Of a stretch of DNA of 64,000 bases, positions 1-11,850 are shown one piece after another. The DNA is from Aselliscus stoliczkanus (lineage: Eukaryota; Chordata; Mammalia; Chiroptera; Hipposideridae), in the NCBI GenBank assembly GCA_033961575.1, contig CM066738.1, forward strand, positions 67,245,478 through 67,309,477. The letters are read 5' to 3'. The notes under the pieces are model-generated. The model worked only from the letters and a program-made list of their open reading frames with translations. It was not told the origin of the DNA and did not search any database. How positions within the stretch are numbered: position 1 is the stretch's first letter; every line of letters begins with the position of its first letter. A program made the position numbers and the translations under genes.

Positions 1-1480
1 TTTGTTTTTCAAAGTACCCTCCACCTTCTTGCTTTAATTGAATGCTGGCCATCCCCTGAGAATACTTGTTATCAAGTAGAAGATACTTATTTTCCTATAT
101 TCTTTAAAGCTGATACCTACATATGTGAGCAGCTTCCTTCTTTCCAGACACACTACCATATCATTACCTCTTCCCCTTATAAAAACCCCTACTACTTTGA
201 GGTCTATCTATTCCATTAGCATTTAACACTTTGCTGTCATCATCACTGGCTTTTACTGGCCTCTTTATCAATTCTCTTCCATTATTGATGCCTTCAGGAC
301 CTGGGTCACAATCATTTCATCACACCTTTCCTGACAGGATTTTAAGTAATTTTAATATTTACAAGAACAGCTCTCTAATATCCTGACTTCTCAGCTCCTT
401 GAGTCCTTGATCTTACTCCAACACCATTTTGATTGCTCTCTCAGAATGATTTTAATTGCTCTTGTGGCTCAGCCAGAAAAGAGACTAGTGCTTGGGGAAA
501 CAGGAAAACAAGCCAGTGACAGTCACTGCTTTGTGCCAAAATTTTAAGTGTCAAATGCAGAAAAATGTTCCAAAAGTAAAAGTGATTTCAAATCAATATT
601 ACTTTGCTCAGCTACAACTATTTTATTTTTGATAGGTATTACAATCTGAGAGCAAAATTAAGAACTGCATGTGCAAGAAAACACTGACCAGTGAAACAAA
701 AACAGTATCTTTCTGTGGGTAGAAAATATTTTGTGAAGTTTTAAACAGGGTCAGATTTATCACTTCAATTTCTCATGGCATAAAACTGTATAGACTGTTC
801 TGACTTTTAACCAAAGTTTCTCAGAACAGACAGAATTCAATTCCAGGCTGCTATGAAATCAAATAAAGATAAATAATAGAAAATAAATATAGTATTCTCT
901 TGGTATCTATAAATTTAGTGCCTCTTGAATTAGCTCTTCTCTACATCCTACAAGGTCCATGATATATGGTAATTTGCAAGACAGTTAATGAAACTTACCA
1001 CATAGAGCTGTTGTAATGATTAAGTGCAATCATAAATGTGAAGAGAGTTGCCAAATATGAATTTCGACCATGCCAAGATGTTGTGAAGAAAAGGCTTGGA
1101 GTTTAAGGAACTGAGAGAGCCACCTCTCGAATACTGCTGCTCAAAAACCTGACATTTGACATTCTACCTTCAAACTGTACCCTGAATTCAACCTCGTTTG
1201 TTCATTTCCATCACAGCTACCCTGTGTAGGGGAGAACCTTTATCTCTTGCCTGGACCAGTGTAGATGCTTTTGAGTAGGTCTCTTCTCTCAACCATAAAA
1301 GGTTTGTTTCCCAGAAAATAGCTCTATTGTTCCATTTATAAATGTAAATATCATGTTCTCCCCATGCTCCACACCACACAAACACACTTCAAAAATCCCA
1401 CCACACTAAGGAAAAACTTCAAATTCTTTATCATTACTGATTAAGCCTTCTACCTTAATAGGCCTGTGGCTACCTCTCTT
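1..1480. other. Gene-free stretch, mostly unassigned
   Basis: I see no coding potential and no repeat that I can assign with confidence. The first 430 bases are pyrimidine-rich and weakly resemble coding parts of old LINEs. Around 1000-1040 a short phrase resembles the MIR 3' region (a 'catagagctgttgtaatgat' type motif). The open frame at 1188-1385 on the minus strand has no recognisable domain and is probably chance. Confidence 0.5.
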
Positions 1481-1685
1481 TCCTCAGTCCCTGTCATTTG
1501 TCACACTCTATTGTATATGTCTTGGTTTGTCATCTTTCCCATCTGCTAGAATGTAAAATCTATTGGCTCATGGAGTTTTTGTATGTTTTGTTCAGTGCTG
1601 TAAACCTGTGGCTTAAAAAAGTGCATGACAGAAGTGCATAGAAAACTATCAAGACATATTTGTTGAATGAGTGAATGTGTTTCCT
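1480..1685 (+). mobile_element. L2 LINE 3' end fragment
   Basis: The layout matches the end of L2: a 'ctagaatgtaaaatctattg' phrase (consensus: turns to 'actgtgagctcc'), then a 'gttttgttcagtgctgta' phrase, then the typical 'tttgttgaatgagtgaatg' tail at about 1658-1677. Divergence is high, as expected for this ancient family. It is inactive. Confidence 0.6.
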
Positions 1686-1989
1686 GGGTCCATTCACTGC
1701 ACAAGAGCCATATTCTCTCATGGTTATATCTTAGGTCTAGTTATCACCAGAGACCATCTTATCTCAAAACACAAATGTCCCATTATTACTACTTGTTTTG
1801 TCAAATAATCTCATGGAAACAATACCTCAACTTCTTTTGATCCTCAAGCCACCAGTCCTACCATTTACTATAGACCTCATGTACCTTTAATTTAAAGACT
1901 CATCAATATAATCACATTTTTTGCATCAACCTGCAAAGCTCTTATGCTTTTATTACACTCACCCAGAAAACCCACAAGGTGAGATCTAA

Positions 1990-3830
1990 TATTTTACCTT
2001 CTTGGTGTCTACACTCATGCAGTGAAATTTTGCAAGAAAAATATTGAAATTGGCCTAATTGGTATCACTCCAAATTCATGACCTTGAACTGAAAAATGGG
2101 TTCTCAACACTTTCTGAAGAATCTATGCTGTTTCTTAAAATAATAGCACTTTCCTACTCTGAGAAAGAAACATTTCATGCCTCTTTCTTCCTTTCTAATC
2201 TCCTGTCCTTACTCCCCATTCCACTTTTAGTTAATGCCTTTGCATCATATTCCACTGACATATTGAAGGCCACATAAATAAATATGCTCCATGCTCTCAT
2301 GGCCAAATCTATACATACACCTAACCTGAATCGGCTCCCATCTTCTCCTTTCTCTTCTTTCAAAGGAAAAATGCTCTGGCAAAGGTCAATGCCCTCATAT
2401 GTTTTCCATGTCATACCTTACATCACCTTTTTAATAGCTTTACTTCTTTGGCTATCTCCTCTCCTGCATTACCAGTCTACTTCTATTGGATCACCACCAA
2501 AAGCATAGAGACACATTCTAAAATGTCCCATGTTTAAATACAGCTTCTTGACTCCACATCCTTTTCTAGCTACTCCACCATTTCTCTATTTCTCTTCCTA
2601 AAGCTTTGGAAGCATTTTCTACAATCCCATTTTCCAGTGCCTCACCTCCTAGTCACTGTCCCACACACTCCAATTAGAATTTAGTCCTCATCAATCAATT
2701 AAAGTTGTTCTTGTCAACATCAGATCTACCCTGTATTGCAAATTCAAATGGATACTTTTCAATACTCATCTTGTTAAATACTTTTATCTATTCTCTCATA
2801 CTTCCCTCTTGTCTTTCGTATTCTGTGAAACTTTCCCTCTCATTTTTTCACCTGGCCACATTTCACTTTTTCAGCCTGTTCTCTTGCTCTCCCTTACTAC
2901 TAGAAATCTGAGTGTTGAAATTGCTCAGGAGTCACCGTATCCTTCATCAATTTATGTTTTAAGTTTTCACTTCTTACTGTGGCTTTAAGTGTTAGCTATA
3001 TGCTCATAGTTAAAACATTATAACTCTAGTCCAGACCTCCCTGTGAAGTGCTGATCTTAATGATTAATTGCTTACTTGGCATCTACAACCTACAGACTTA
3101 TTAAAATTAAACATGTTCAAAAACAAGAGCTAACCCTGCCTCTTTGTTAATCCTCTCTATTGGTGTAAATGGCCATATTGTCTACCCTCCTGTTGTTTAA
3201 GCCAAAATTCCAGGAGTCATCTTTCAATTTATTCTTTTCCTTACTCACTACAGCCAATCAAGTACTATTAACTTTTCCTCTAATATTTATCTAGACTCTC
3301 TCCATCTTTACCCATCTCCCTGCTGTCACTTTAGTCCAGCTATAATCATCTTTTTTCTACATAACTTACAGCTTCTTGTCCTCCTGCTTCTATTTCTGAT
3401 TCCCATGGTCCATTCTCCACACAATTACCGAAGTGATTCTTTCAAAGTACAGATAGAATAATATTCTCTTAAAAAACAACAACAACCTTTTAATGGTGTT
3501 CTACTGTGCTTATGATCTTGTCCAGTGAGGCTCACCATTTTCCTGTTACATTAACCTAATCTGTGTTCATTACCTTCTGGCCACATCTGGACTTATTTCT
3601 GTTCCTTAAAAACTATACTCATTCTAGCCTCAGGACATTTTCCCTTGCTGTCCCTTTGCCAGGAATACTCAATTTCAAATTCTAGCATGGCTGCTTTGTT
3701 CTTGTCATTCAGATCTCAACTCAAATATTAACCCCTTGGAGATAGTCCCTGATTACCTAAATTTCTTGAGTATTGATTTCTGGGATTTTATGAGTCCAAT
3801 ATCAGGGTCATCATGTGCTTTTTAAAAATA
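1990..3830 (+). mobile_element. L2 LINE relic with reverse transcriptase and 3' regions
   Basis: The stretch follows the order of an L2 element. Around 2600-2860 there are decayed phrases of the reverse transcriptase region (the 'aaatggatacttttcaatac' type segment). From 3210 to 3800 the C-terminal and 3' portion follows, with the familiar phrases about a lagged 'ctccacacaattaccgaagt' and later 'cttgctgtccctttgccagg'. Small open frames at 2059-2508 and 2705-2911 are remnants or chance. The element is far too decayed to encode protein. The assignment rests on remembered consensus phrases, so the limits are approximate. Confidence 0.6.
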
Positions 3831-4377
3831 CATAATTTGAAGTTCAATTGCTGGCTTATCATATAAACTTTTGTCCCCAACATAATAGAAGCAGAACTCC
3901 CTCAAGTTTTGAAAACTCCAGTTCTAAAATAATTCAGGTTATAATTGCTACTTTTTGTTTTACTAGTGAAACATTACTGAATCTTGATAACATTATCATA
4001 ATCAAAAGATACACATGAGTTCACATAATCAATGCGGCTTAACTTTCAGATGATCACATTCAACAAATATTGATGGAAAAGGACACCAGTTTCCATTGCA
4101 TTTCTACCAACATTAAGCAAGTGCAAATTAGATGTGTTTTATGTCATTCTTTTGAGCAGCTTGTTTCCAAATTGTATTAAAAGTCACCACTGATTGCCTA
4201 AGGAAACGTGGTAGATAAGTAAATTACTGTCTGTTGATATTATTTGATATATAAATAGACGAATTTGTAAAACATTAAGCATCATAAATTGTGCATAGTG
4301 TAGTGTATTAGCTTAACTAGTTACTCTTAAAGTATCAGTGAGAAAGCCAAACCAATATGAAAATATGGGAAAATAAG
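3831..4377. other. Low-copy DNA, nothing recognised
   Basis: AT-rich sequence without an assignable repeat, promoter or open frame of note. Confidence 0.5.
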
Positions 4378-4386
4378 AACTACAAT

Positions 4387-4736
4387 GACAACATGGATGG
4401 GTTTTGCTATTATTCTAAGCAAAATAAGCCAAACAGAAAGCCAAGAACCATATGATTTCACTCATATGTGAGGTATAAAACTGAAAGCAACAAATGAATA
4501 CGACAAGCAAACAAACGAACACTCATAGACACATAAAACAACAGTTTAGTGGTTACCAAAAGGGTGAGGAGGAGGTAGAAAAGGGTATAATAAGTCAATA
4601 TATGGTGACAGAAGGAGGCTTAACTTTGGGTGGTGAACACACAATGCAATATATAGATGATGTATTATAAAATTGTACATTTGAAATCCATATAATTTTA
4701 TTAACCAATGTCACCCCAATAAGTTTTATTAAAAAA
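4387..4736 (+). mobile_element. L1 5'-truncated insertion (3' end)
   Basis: The segment starts inside the last codons of L1 ORF2 (phrase 'ccatatgatttcactcatat' near 4449) and continues through the 3' UTR to 'aataagttttattaaaaaaa'. The 9-base direct repeat AACTACAAT flanks it at 4378-4386 and 4737-4745, which is the target-site duplication of a target-primed insertion. It has no coding function left. Confidence 0.85.
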
Positions 4737-5250
4737 ACTACAATAATAACAATTATGAAATAACTGTGAACTCCATTATCCAAAATCTATTTAACAAACA
4801 AGGGAGGATGGTGAGCAAAATAACCATAATAAAAACAGTTGTCAGACACAAAATACTCAATAAATGTTTCTCTGACTGAGAGACTAATGGCAGAAGAACC
4901 CTACGCAAGCTATAAAATGTGGAGTCAGGCCATAGGGATGTTGTGGAATATATGCAGAGACTTGTCATGTGGCTTATTATTTGGCCAGTTAGGGTAAAAT
5001 GGTTTTATTGAATATTTGCACATCCATATTTGAATCATCCTTCTAAAGAATGATCAAAAAATCTTTAATGCTACTAATTCAAGACATATCTATTAAAGTC
5101 ACAATAAGTATAATTTTTCTCCTGTCAAATTGGAACAAAAATTGAGAATATCAAGTACAGTTGAAGACATGGTGGTGATATGAGTACTCTCATATACCAT
5201 TAGTCAAATCGTAAATTGGTTAGGCTTTCAAAACTTTAGACTTTAGAACT

Positions 5251-5332
5251 GACACATACACATGTGCCCCCCCACACATACACACACACTCACATAAACA
5301 TTCACACATATACACTCACACACACACAAACA
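5251..5332. repeat. (CA)n-rich microsatellite, imperfect
   Basis: A run of CA repeats interrupted by CT, AT and C runs. The open frame read through it, rich in Thr and His, is a by-product of the repeat. Confidence 0.85.
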
Positions 5333-5333
5333 T

Positions 5334-5955
5334 TCCCACTTCTAAAACTCTACCATTATGAATACATTCACATGTGCACAAAGACATCAATTCATCACAC
5401 TGTCAAGATGATAGCACAAAACTGGAGTAGAAATCTCTATCTGCAAAAAAATAGTTGAAAATATAATACATCTACTCTGTGGAATCCTATATTCCCTCTT
5501 AAAAATGTGAGTGGAAAAGAGGGGGACACCGTAATACTTATGGTGAGAGCCTATTGATGTGAAAAAATAAAAGACCAAAAAAGATAAATGGGCATTTATA
5601 TATATTTATATAAAATATAATGACTACGTAAATACATGGAAAGATATTAGAAAGTTGGCCATGTAGCAAATAGGGTGGTTACATTTGGGGAAAGAATGGG
5701 GAAACAGAACTTTCATAGTTTTTCCTATAATAAAATTACATATATGTATTACTTGTGTTGACCAAAAAATAACAAGTAAGAGTCTATGAATCTGTTTTGA
5801 AAATAAAACAAGACTAGATCTGCAATGATGGTCAGAATGCTAAATCAGAAGAAAAACTTAACTGGGAGTTTCGAGACATGGGTAACATAACTAGCCAGTC
5901 TCAAAGACAGAGTAGGTAATGTGACAATGAAAGGAGAAAGATAGAGAGAGAGACA
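5334..5955. other. Low-copy DNA, nothing recognised
   Basis: No assignable element. A short (GA)n patch at about 5938-5955 abuts the LTR that follows. Confidence 0.45.
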
Positions 5956-6775
5956 TGCGGGGGACCAGCCTCTGCGAGTCCAGGGTTTCCCTCAGGTGGA
6001 GATGGCGTTGGCGAGGGAAGAAAAGAAAGAAGGGAGACAGTGGAGACACCAGGGGAGTTTCAGAGAAGAAGTGTCACACTTTATTGCCAAGCCATGTTCC
6101 TTTTATAGGGATTTTTGACCATTACTTCAATCACAAGTTAAGTTCCACCTCTTTTGCAGTCTTTACTTCCTTGTAGTTCTCTCCAGGCCTACTCTATGTT
6201 AAGGATTCACTTATCTCTATATACTGCCTAAAGAGTGGTTACCATGACTACCTAGCCATTATCCCAAATTCCAGCAGCTAAACTCACAGGGCATATACTT
6301 GAACTATTACTAAAAAGACTAGCAGTGGCTGAGTTTAGGGTAAAAATTATCTAAAGTCGATTCCTATGTAAATACAATACTTAGTAGCTAAAGGGAGTCT
6401 TAAACATCTTTTATCCTACGGAGGGCTACATATTTACAATACAGGGTAGCATCTGTTTCTCAGTCAAATCTTCAGTATCTGTTGCTACAACAATTCACTA
6501 GGCAAAGAATTCAAATAAAGCTGTTGATTAACATACTGCATGGTCAGCAAGCTGCCCGGAACTCTCATGGCCTGAAGACTTTTAGTCTTCAAGGAGACTT
6601 TTCATAGCAGGGCCTTTAGGCAAGTGAGAACAAGGACTGATGTTATCATCAGTTTTTCACAGCCAGGCTGTCAGTTTCTCACAGCCAGGCTTTTTGGCCT
6701 ATGTGACCAAGGTCTGTGCCTCAGTTTCCAAGGGGCTTGAGTCCCCAATATCTCAATTCAGGGGTCCCCTAGGGC
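5956..6775 (-). mobile_element. Solo LTR of an endogenous retrovirus, ERV2/ERVK-like
   Basis: On the minus strand the segment reads as a retroviral LTR: a long U3, then a TATA box, an AATAAA signal about 20 bases further on, and a short U5 ending in 'ctggtcccccgca', which is a typical CA end. The left edge (5956, TG on the plus strand) is sharp. The right edge is not, and it could extend past 6775. I found no clean 6-base target duplication and no internal gag, pol or env sequence, so this is either a solo LTR or a fragment. The very close TATA and polyadenylation signals favour the betaretrovirus-like class, but this is inference. Confidence 0.6.
6080..6107 (-). promoter_or_regulatory. LTR TATA box and polyadenylation signal
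   Basis: On the minus strand TATAAAAGG occupies 6107-6099 and AATAAA occupies 6085-6080. The order and tight spacing are those of a retroviral promoter whose transcripts are also terminated in the LTR through a short R region. Whether it is still active cannot be told from sequence. Confidence 0.6.
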
Positions 6776-7019
6776 TGTAGCCTGGCTTAGGGAGTTTGCT
6801 TTTTAGGAAATCTTGCCCCGTCATTGGCTTACACAACCATCTATCATCAGGGTACCACAGGAACTTGTAACAAATGCAGTGAGTGTATTGTCTTCTATAT
6901 AAGGAAAGGCACATGGGTTCATAGAGACAGGAGATATTACATGACCAACGATGAGGCAGCACCCCTAGTATCCAGTGCTGAGCAGGGTAATGTGACCTTG
7001 TCAGACACTAAGGAGCTGT

Positions 7020-7312
7020 CAGCTTCCGGCAGAGACAGAGACAGAGATTGAGGATGTGACACTGCCAGCTTTGAAGATAGAGAAAGAGACCATCAGCCAA
7101 GAAACGCAGTCATCTTCTAGAAGGTAAAAAAGGCAATGAAACAGTTTCTACCCTACAGCCTGCAGAAGGAACCAGCCCTGAGCCCACCTTGATTTTAGCC
7201 CAGACAGGCTGAATTTGAACTTCTGAGCTCCAAAACTGTAAGAGATTATTTTCTGTTGTTCTAAACTACTAAATTTGAGGTAATTTGTTACAGAAGCATT
7301 AGGAAATCAATA
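7020..7312 (+). mobile_element. MaLR-type LTR fragment (MLT1-like)
   Basis: The 3' half matches the familiar MaLR end: a 'ccaaaactgtaagagattat' phrase at about 7231, then 'ttctgttgttctaaactact', then 'ggtaatttgttacagaagca', finishing near 'aatcaatag'. It lacks coding sequence, as MaLR LTRs do. The 5' end is uncertain because it grades into unassigned DNA and the neighbouring ERV LTR. Confidence 0.65.
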
Positions 7313-7393
7313 GTTATCTAGCCTATAAATTGAGAAAGTAGGGTTGGATTATCAATATTAAAAATATTTTAGTAATAATTAAAATAGCAAACA

Positions 7394-7509
7394 GGGCTGG
7401 CCGAGTGGCGCAGTGGTTAAGTGCTGGCTTCGGAAGCCAGCGGCCCCGGTTCGGGTCCCGCATAGGAGGGCCAGTGACACTGCCCTCAAAAAAAATAAAA
7501 ATTAAAAAT
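7394..7509 (+). mobile_element. Short tRNA-derived SINE
   Basis: A pol III promoter is visible: an A box (TGGCGCAGTGG) and a B box (GGTTCGGGTCC). An anticodon-arm-like hairpin, CTGGC then TTCGGAA then GCCAG, lies between them. The tRNA part is followed by 'gggccagtgacactgccctc' and an A-rich tail. A perfect 13-base duplication, AAAATAGCAAACA, flanks it at 7381-7393 and 7510-7522, so the insertion is fairly young. Of the copies here it has the best-kept tRNA-like fold. SINEs of this kind rely on L1 proteins for copying. Confidence 0.92.
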
Positions 7510-7522
7510 AAAATAGCAAACA

Positions 7523-7672
7523 TTTATAAGCACTTAATATGTGTTGGAAACTATGCTACGGGCTTCACATACATATCGCATGCAATCCTAATCACAGCCC
7601 TATATGTAGGCACTATTTACATTCTCCAGTTCTTACATGAAAAGACAGGGCTTACAAAAACTTAGTAACTTC
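7523..7672 (-). mobile_element. MIR SINE
   Basis: Read on the plus strand the sequence follows the reverse complement of MIR: 'tgttggaaactatgctacgg', then 'atcctaatcacagccctat', then 'gtaggcactatttacattct', then 'ttagtaacttcccaa'. It is an ancient element, diverged but in the right order along its length. Confidence 0.75.
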
Positions 7673-8128
7673 CCAATGAATAACAAAACCAAGAAACAAA
7701 CCAAGATCTGGTTGACTACAAAGCCCTGTTATGGTAGCCACACATGAACTGCTTTTGCTGCCCTAAACATGGTAAGGCTATGGTGCTCATTCTTCTATAT
7801 GGCTTTTGATTTTAAAGCCATTTTCATATAAATGTGTTATATTTGTTACAGATAATTAAACTCTCTGTCCCTGGTAGATATATTTAAATATATCTATGTG
7901 GTGAAAAAAATGATGCCAGGAAACCAACACATGTCTTATGGTCTAACTTACTAAAAAAGGTTTTATTTTCTGTGATTATATATGATGTGTAGACATGTGA
8001 AGTAACAGGATACATTTTAACAAAGAATTGGTTTCATAGATGGACACAGATGCAGGGAAGTCAGGTGGTCTTTCTCTTGCTTGGGGCAGGGGACATAAAT
8101 TACATGGGTTAATGACATACATGGTGGT

Positions 8129-8476
8129 CTAGCTGGGGACAACCTGCTTCATTGTACAGTGTGCATTAGGACAGAGAACAGCTGACATATATCTGAAGTA
8201 GTTTTGGTCTAGTGCTGGGACATTTGGGGCAATATGACAAAAGGGTATTAAGGAGTTGCTACAAAGCTGCAAGGGTATTGCTAAGAGCTGAAGTTCCAGA
8301 GCCCTCTGAACTACACTGCTTTGGTCTGTTTTACATGTGGTTCTATATAGAAAATCTTCTATTGGTGGAGGAAGGATAGAGTTACTGTGCAAGTTTTGGT
8401 ATGATTCATGTAGAGATCCTCTGAGAGAATACTGGTAGCTTTCAATTCCAGAGCCCACTCCAGAGGATCGTGTCAT
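8129..8476 (-). other. Unassigned 115-codon open frame
   Basis: An open frame of 115 codons with an ATG, in a stretch somewhat richer in G and C (about 8040-8760) than its surroundings. I recognise no domain, signal peptide or membrane segment, and no neighbouring splice sites that would make it an exon. It could be a chance frame or part of a decayed retroviral or transposon gene. I make no functional claim. Confidence 0.15.
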
Positions 8477-8759
8477 TAGTCCTATAATTTAATTGGATTT
8501 CTGTACTTCTGATAAGGATTCTATACCAAGGATCTAAGCAGAGATCCCACGGTTGGGGCCTCTATGGACTGAAGGATCCCTTTCCAGCTCTACCATTTGC
8601 TGGGGTCACATTCTGGTCTGCGTGAGGGTTGGCTCTGGAGTCAAGCAGGTAAGACCAGTATGGTGTTACCTCCTTCATCACTGCACATTCACCACTAGCT
8701 CTCAACAACCACACTCATGGCAGTCTGCTAGTGAAACTGGCAAAAAGTTGATTGAATAG

Positions 8760-10374
8760 TTCTCTAAAATTACAAAAGGATGTTGGATTTGTGTTAATTA
8801 GCTGTTATTGGGAGGAGTTTTTTTGTTCAACTTGGAGTTAAAATTCTCAATAAACATGAGCTAGATCAACCATCACCTCTCCATACAAAATAGCCTCATC
8901 AGAAAGAAATGTTACCAGTATGGTAGCTAGGAATAAATAAAATCTCCCATCTGGTGAATGGCTTTTGAGATCCTACTTCCTATTCAGATTGTCACTAAAA
9001 CTGCAGCTGGATAACAATACTCTGAGTATTGCAAGAAAGCTGCCCAGTTTAGTTCAGTGAAGAAGCAACATTAAGTTTCACTGATCAAAAATGGTTATTT
9101 TCTTGCTATGCTGACTGAGATCTAACATTGTTTCACAAGGTTATGACCAGCTAGATATGTAATAATGCTCTAGGTATGGACAAGGCATAATCAACTGTCT
9201 TTTTGTAAAACATAGTCTATCTTATCTATTCATTATTTACTTCTCCATGAAATAATAGTGCTAATTTTACTAATAACAAAAACTCTTCCTAAATATTAAA
9301 CACAGCATGAAAGCTCTCAAAACAAAATTAGGTGTTTAGGAAAAGTGATGTGTTTTTCAAATGTCATTAATTAATCCATTTTCCCTACTTTTACTATAAT
9401 GAATTGGCTTGTCACTAACATAACAGTGTACCTGGACTAATAACTAACTTAGAATATCCTAAGTCCTAACAGACTTGTTGAGAAATAGCATCACCCTTAC
9501 TCCAAATAAATGGAAACTTGCAGGTGTGACCTTGATGGAATCAAAGATTAATTAACTTTGAGAAACAGGGGCACTAATTGGTGACACACTCCATTTTACT
9601 ATTTCTAACTGATTATTTGAGAACAGATTTAAATGAGGGAGCAACAGCTAGATATATGCAACTACAAAAAGATTTCCTTATATATTTAATTAAATTGACC
9701 TTAAGCCATCCTGTAATGTTTATTTCAACAAATAGCTCATGGTGTGATCATTTCTGGAATATTTGTATGACTTGAAGCATCTTTTAGGCATTATCAGCAT
9801 TCAAAATGTCATTAAACTTTACTGTTTGTGAATCATTAGTGTCTATAAAATATATTACATTGGATAAATGATAGCAAAGAGATATATTTCATTTATGTGG
9901 TTCCCATTTCACATTGCCAATTACCAATCGACTACATAAATTATTTATCATCTCACGTTGGCTTCATATTAAAAATTTTACCACTTATATATATATCAAA
10001 AATTAAAAGTGTAATTCTTTTATTTTTCTCCCTTTCTTAAGAGAAAATATTTGGAGTATGCTAACAAAATTCTTAATTAAATAGAAATAAAAACTGAGGT
10101 AGAAGGAGATTTTCCACAAAAGATTATTTATTAGAACTATTTCACAAAATGGTAGAAGGCATTTCAATTCAAATGTTAGAGCTTCTATAGTTCTTTATTC
10201 AATTAATTGAATGAAGTTTAGGGATTACATGTTTATGAAAGGTGTTTGTTTCATTTTAATATATAATTTTAAAAAATCAATATGAACAGATGGAGATAAA
10301 TAAGCTGAAACTAACTTTGGCTTCAAATTTTTTTAATGGATAAAGAAATAAATCTATAATAAGTAATGCATATG
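8760..10374. other. Low-copy AT-rich DNA
   Basis: I see no gene, no clear repeat family and no tandem repeat in this stretch. Confidence 0.5.
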
Positions 10375-10940
10375 AAACGGTCCTTTAAAGTGTCTTTCAT
10401 ATCAACCATGCCAAGATTTTCAGTTAAGATTTTTCTAACTGTTTCTCTATCAATGTTTACTTGGTCTGCTATGCTTTTCACAGTCAACCGATGATTTTGA
10501 CAGACAATTCAACAAACCTTTGCAATGTTTTTGTCAGTTCTGCTTGTTACTGGCCTCCCTGACCTCTCTTCATCAGTAACACGTTATCTCCCCTCAGAAA
10601 AATGTTTAATCCATTTGTACGCTGCCGTTTTCTTCATGGCATTATCCCCATAAACTTGGACTATCATGTCCCTGATTTCACCTCCACTCTTGCCAAGTTT
10701 AACAAGAAATCTAATGTTTGTTTTTTGCTCTAATTCAAGCTCAGACATTCCGGCGACAGTACATAGAAACACTCAACAACAGCAATGAACACCACTGAGC
10801 AAGACACTGCCACATGTCAACACAAACACAGCTGTGAGACACTGATACATCAAGGTTATGAAACATCACCAAGCTATTTGTACAGTGCTGCCAATGTAAG
10901 CACATGGTGGCAAGTTCATGAACTTAATTGTCAGACTTTA
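10375..10940 (-). mobile_element. mariner DNA transposon, 5' half
   Basis: The right edge carries the terminal repeat 'agttcatgaacttaattgtc' (10912-10931), which recurs with small changes at 60485-60512 and in inverted form near 60805-60830. Inward on the minus strand comes the start of a mariner transposase gene. The 3' half with the catalytic domain and the second terminal repeat is missing at the left edge. A (TA)n run follows the right end, in keeping with mariner's TA target. Confidence 0.82.
10390..10772 (-). pseudogene. mariner transposase, N-terminal fragment, broken
   Basis: From the ATG near 10772 the frame is open for 62 codons down to 10584. It shows the mariner N-terminal helix-turn-helix with the phrases 'FLVKLGKSGGEIRDM' and 'AYKWIKHFSEGR'. 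A stop follows, after which the next DNA-binding segment ('RSGRP'-type linker, then a 'TVKSIADQVNIDRETVRKIL'-like second HTH) is still readable. In the intact family this part binds the terminal repeats. The catalytic D,D34D domain is absent, so it cannot transpose DNA. Confidence 0.8.
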
Positions 10941-10949
10941 TATGTACAC

Positions 10950-10970
10950 ATATATATATATATATATATA
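10950..10970. repeat. (TA)n microsatellite
   Basis: A pure TA run immediately outside the mariner terminal repeat. It may have grown from the TA target duplication. Confidence 0.8.
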
Positions 10971-11109
10971 AACTATACTGTGCTTCCCTCAAGGGTATGA
11001 GGAATACAAGTTAATACAGTCTAAATCATTTAAGTCTTGCTTAAGATTAATCATTGCGTGAATCTCTAACACAGTGATATTCTTCCTAAGTACTAAGGCA
11101 TTAATTCTT

Positions 11110-11375
11110 TCATCATAGATACATTAATTGCCTACCATGTACCAGGCACTGGCACCATAAATATTTTTTTTAAATAGGCCTTGCTTTCAAACAGCTTAGA
11201 GATTTTTTGGAGAGACAGAAAATTGGCTACATGCCCTAAGAGCTGTGCTCATTCATTCAACACACATTTATTGAACAATTATTATCCACCTAGCTATATA
11301 AAAGATGTTAGGGATACAAAGGTGATTCAAGCACAATCCCTCTTTTCAAGTTGCTCACATAGAAGTAGGGAATCC
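11110..11375 (+). mobile_element. L2-like 3' fragments
   Basis: Two adjacent phrases fit the L2 3' end: 'ctaccatgtaccaggcactg' near 11133 and 'ttattgaacaattattatcc' near 11270 followed by 'gttagggatacaaaggtgat'. Both are on the plus strand. They may be two fragments or one rearranged element. Confidence 0.5.
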
Positions 11376-11681
11376 AAGGGACCCTGGGAATAGAGCAGCT
11401 AACTCTTGATTTGTCAATCAAATCAGAGGACCTGTTACATGAGCAGAGCTGTGAAAATAATTAGAAACTTGCCAGTAAAGTGAAGGAGAAGCTTAATGGA
11501 CAGAAAAAGATTTTCCATGTCTTAAAGTATGAGAATGGTAGCAGACATTAATAGCTCAATGACAGGAGACACCATTGGAGTATGAACCTTAAATGTTAAT
11601 GACTTTCTCTGTGGTGAAGTTTGCAATAAGCCCTACTGAGCATCTGAGACTGGGAGCCATTTCATCTCTGTGTGAAAGCTA

Positions 11682-11850
11682 CTTCAAAGTGTGGTCCTCT
11701 AGCATCATTGGGAAACTGGTTAGAAATGTGGAAATGCAGAATCTCTGGAACTACCCCAGACCTTGCATTTTAACAAGATCCTCAGGTACTTTCTGCACAT
11801 TCAAGTTTGAGAAGTGCTCCTCTGGACCACTGAACCTGAATTTTGGCTAT
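11682..11850 (+). mobile_element. MER5A-like hAT non-autonomous transposon
   Basis: The order of phrases matches MER5A: 'caaagtgtggtcctctagca', 'ggttagaaatgtggaaatgc', 'ttttaacaagatcctcaggt' and 'aagtttgagaagtgctcctc'. The family carries no gene and was mobilised by hAT (Charlie) transposase. It is ancient and diverged. Confidence 0.75.

Noticed and set aside
7394..7460. Possible tRNA gene
   Set aside because: A and B boxes and an anticodon-like arm are present, but the acceptor stem does not close, and the unit is followed by SINE tail, poly(A) and a target duplication. It is a SINE.
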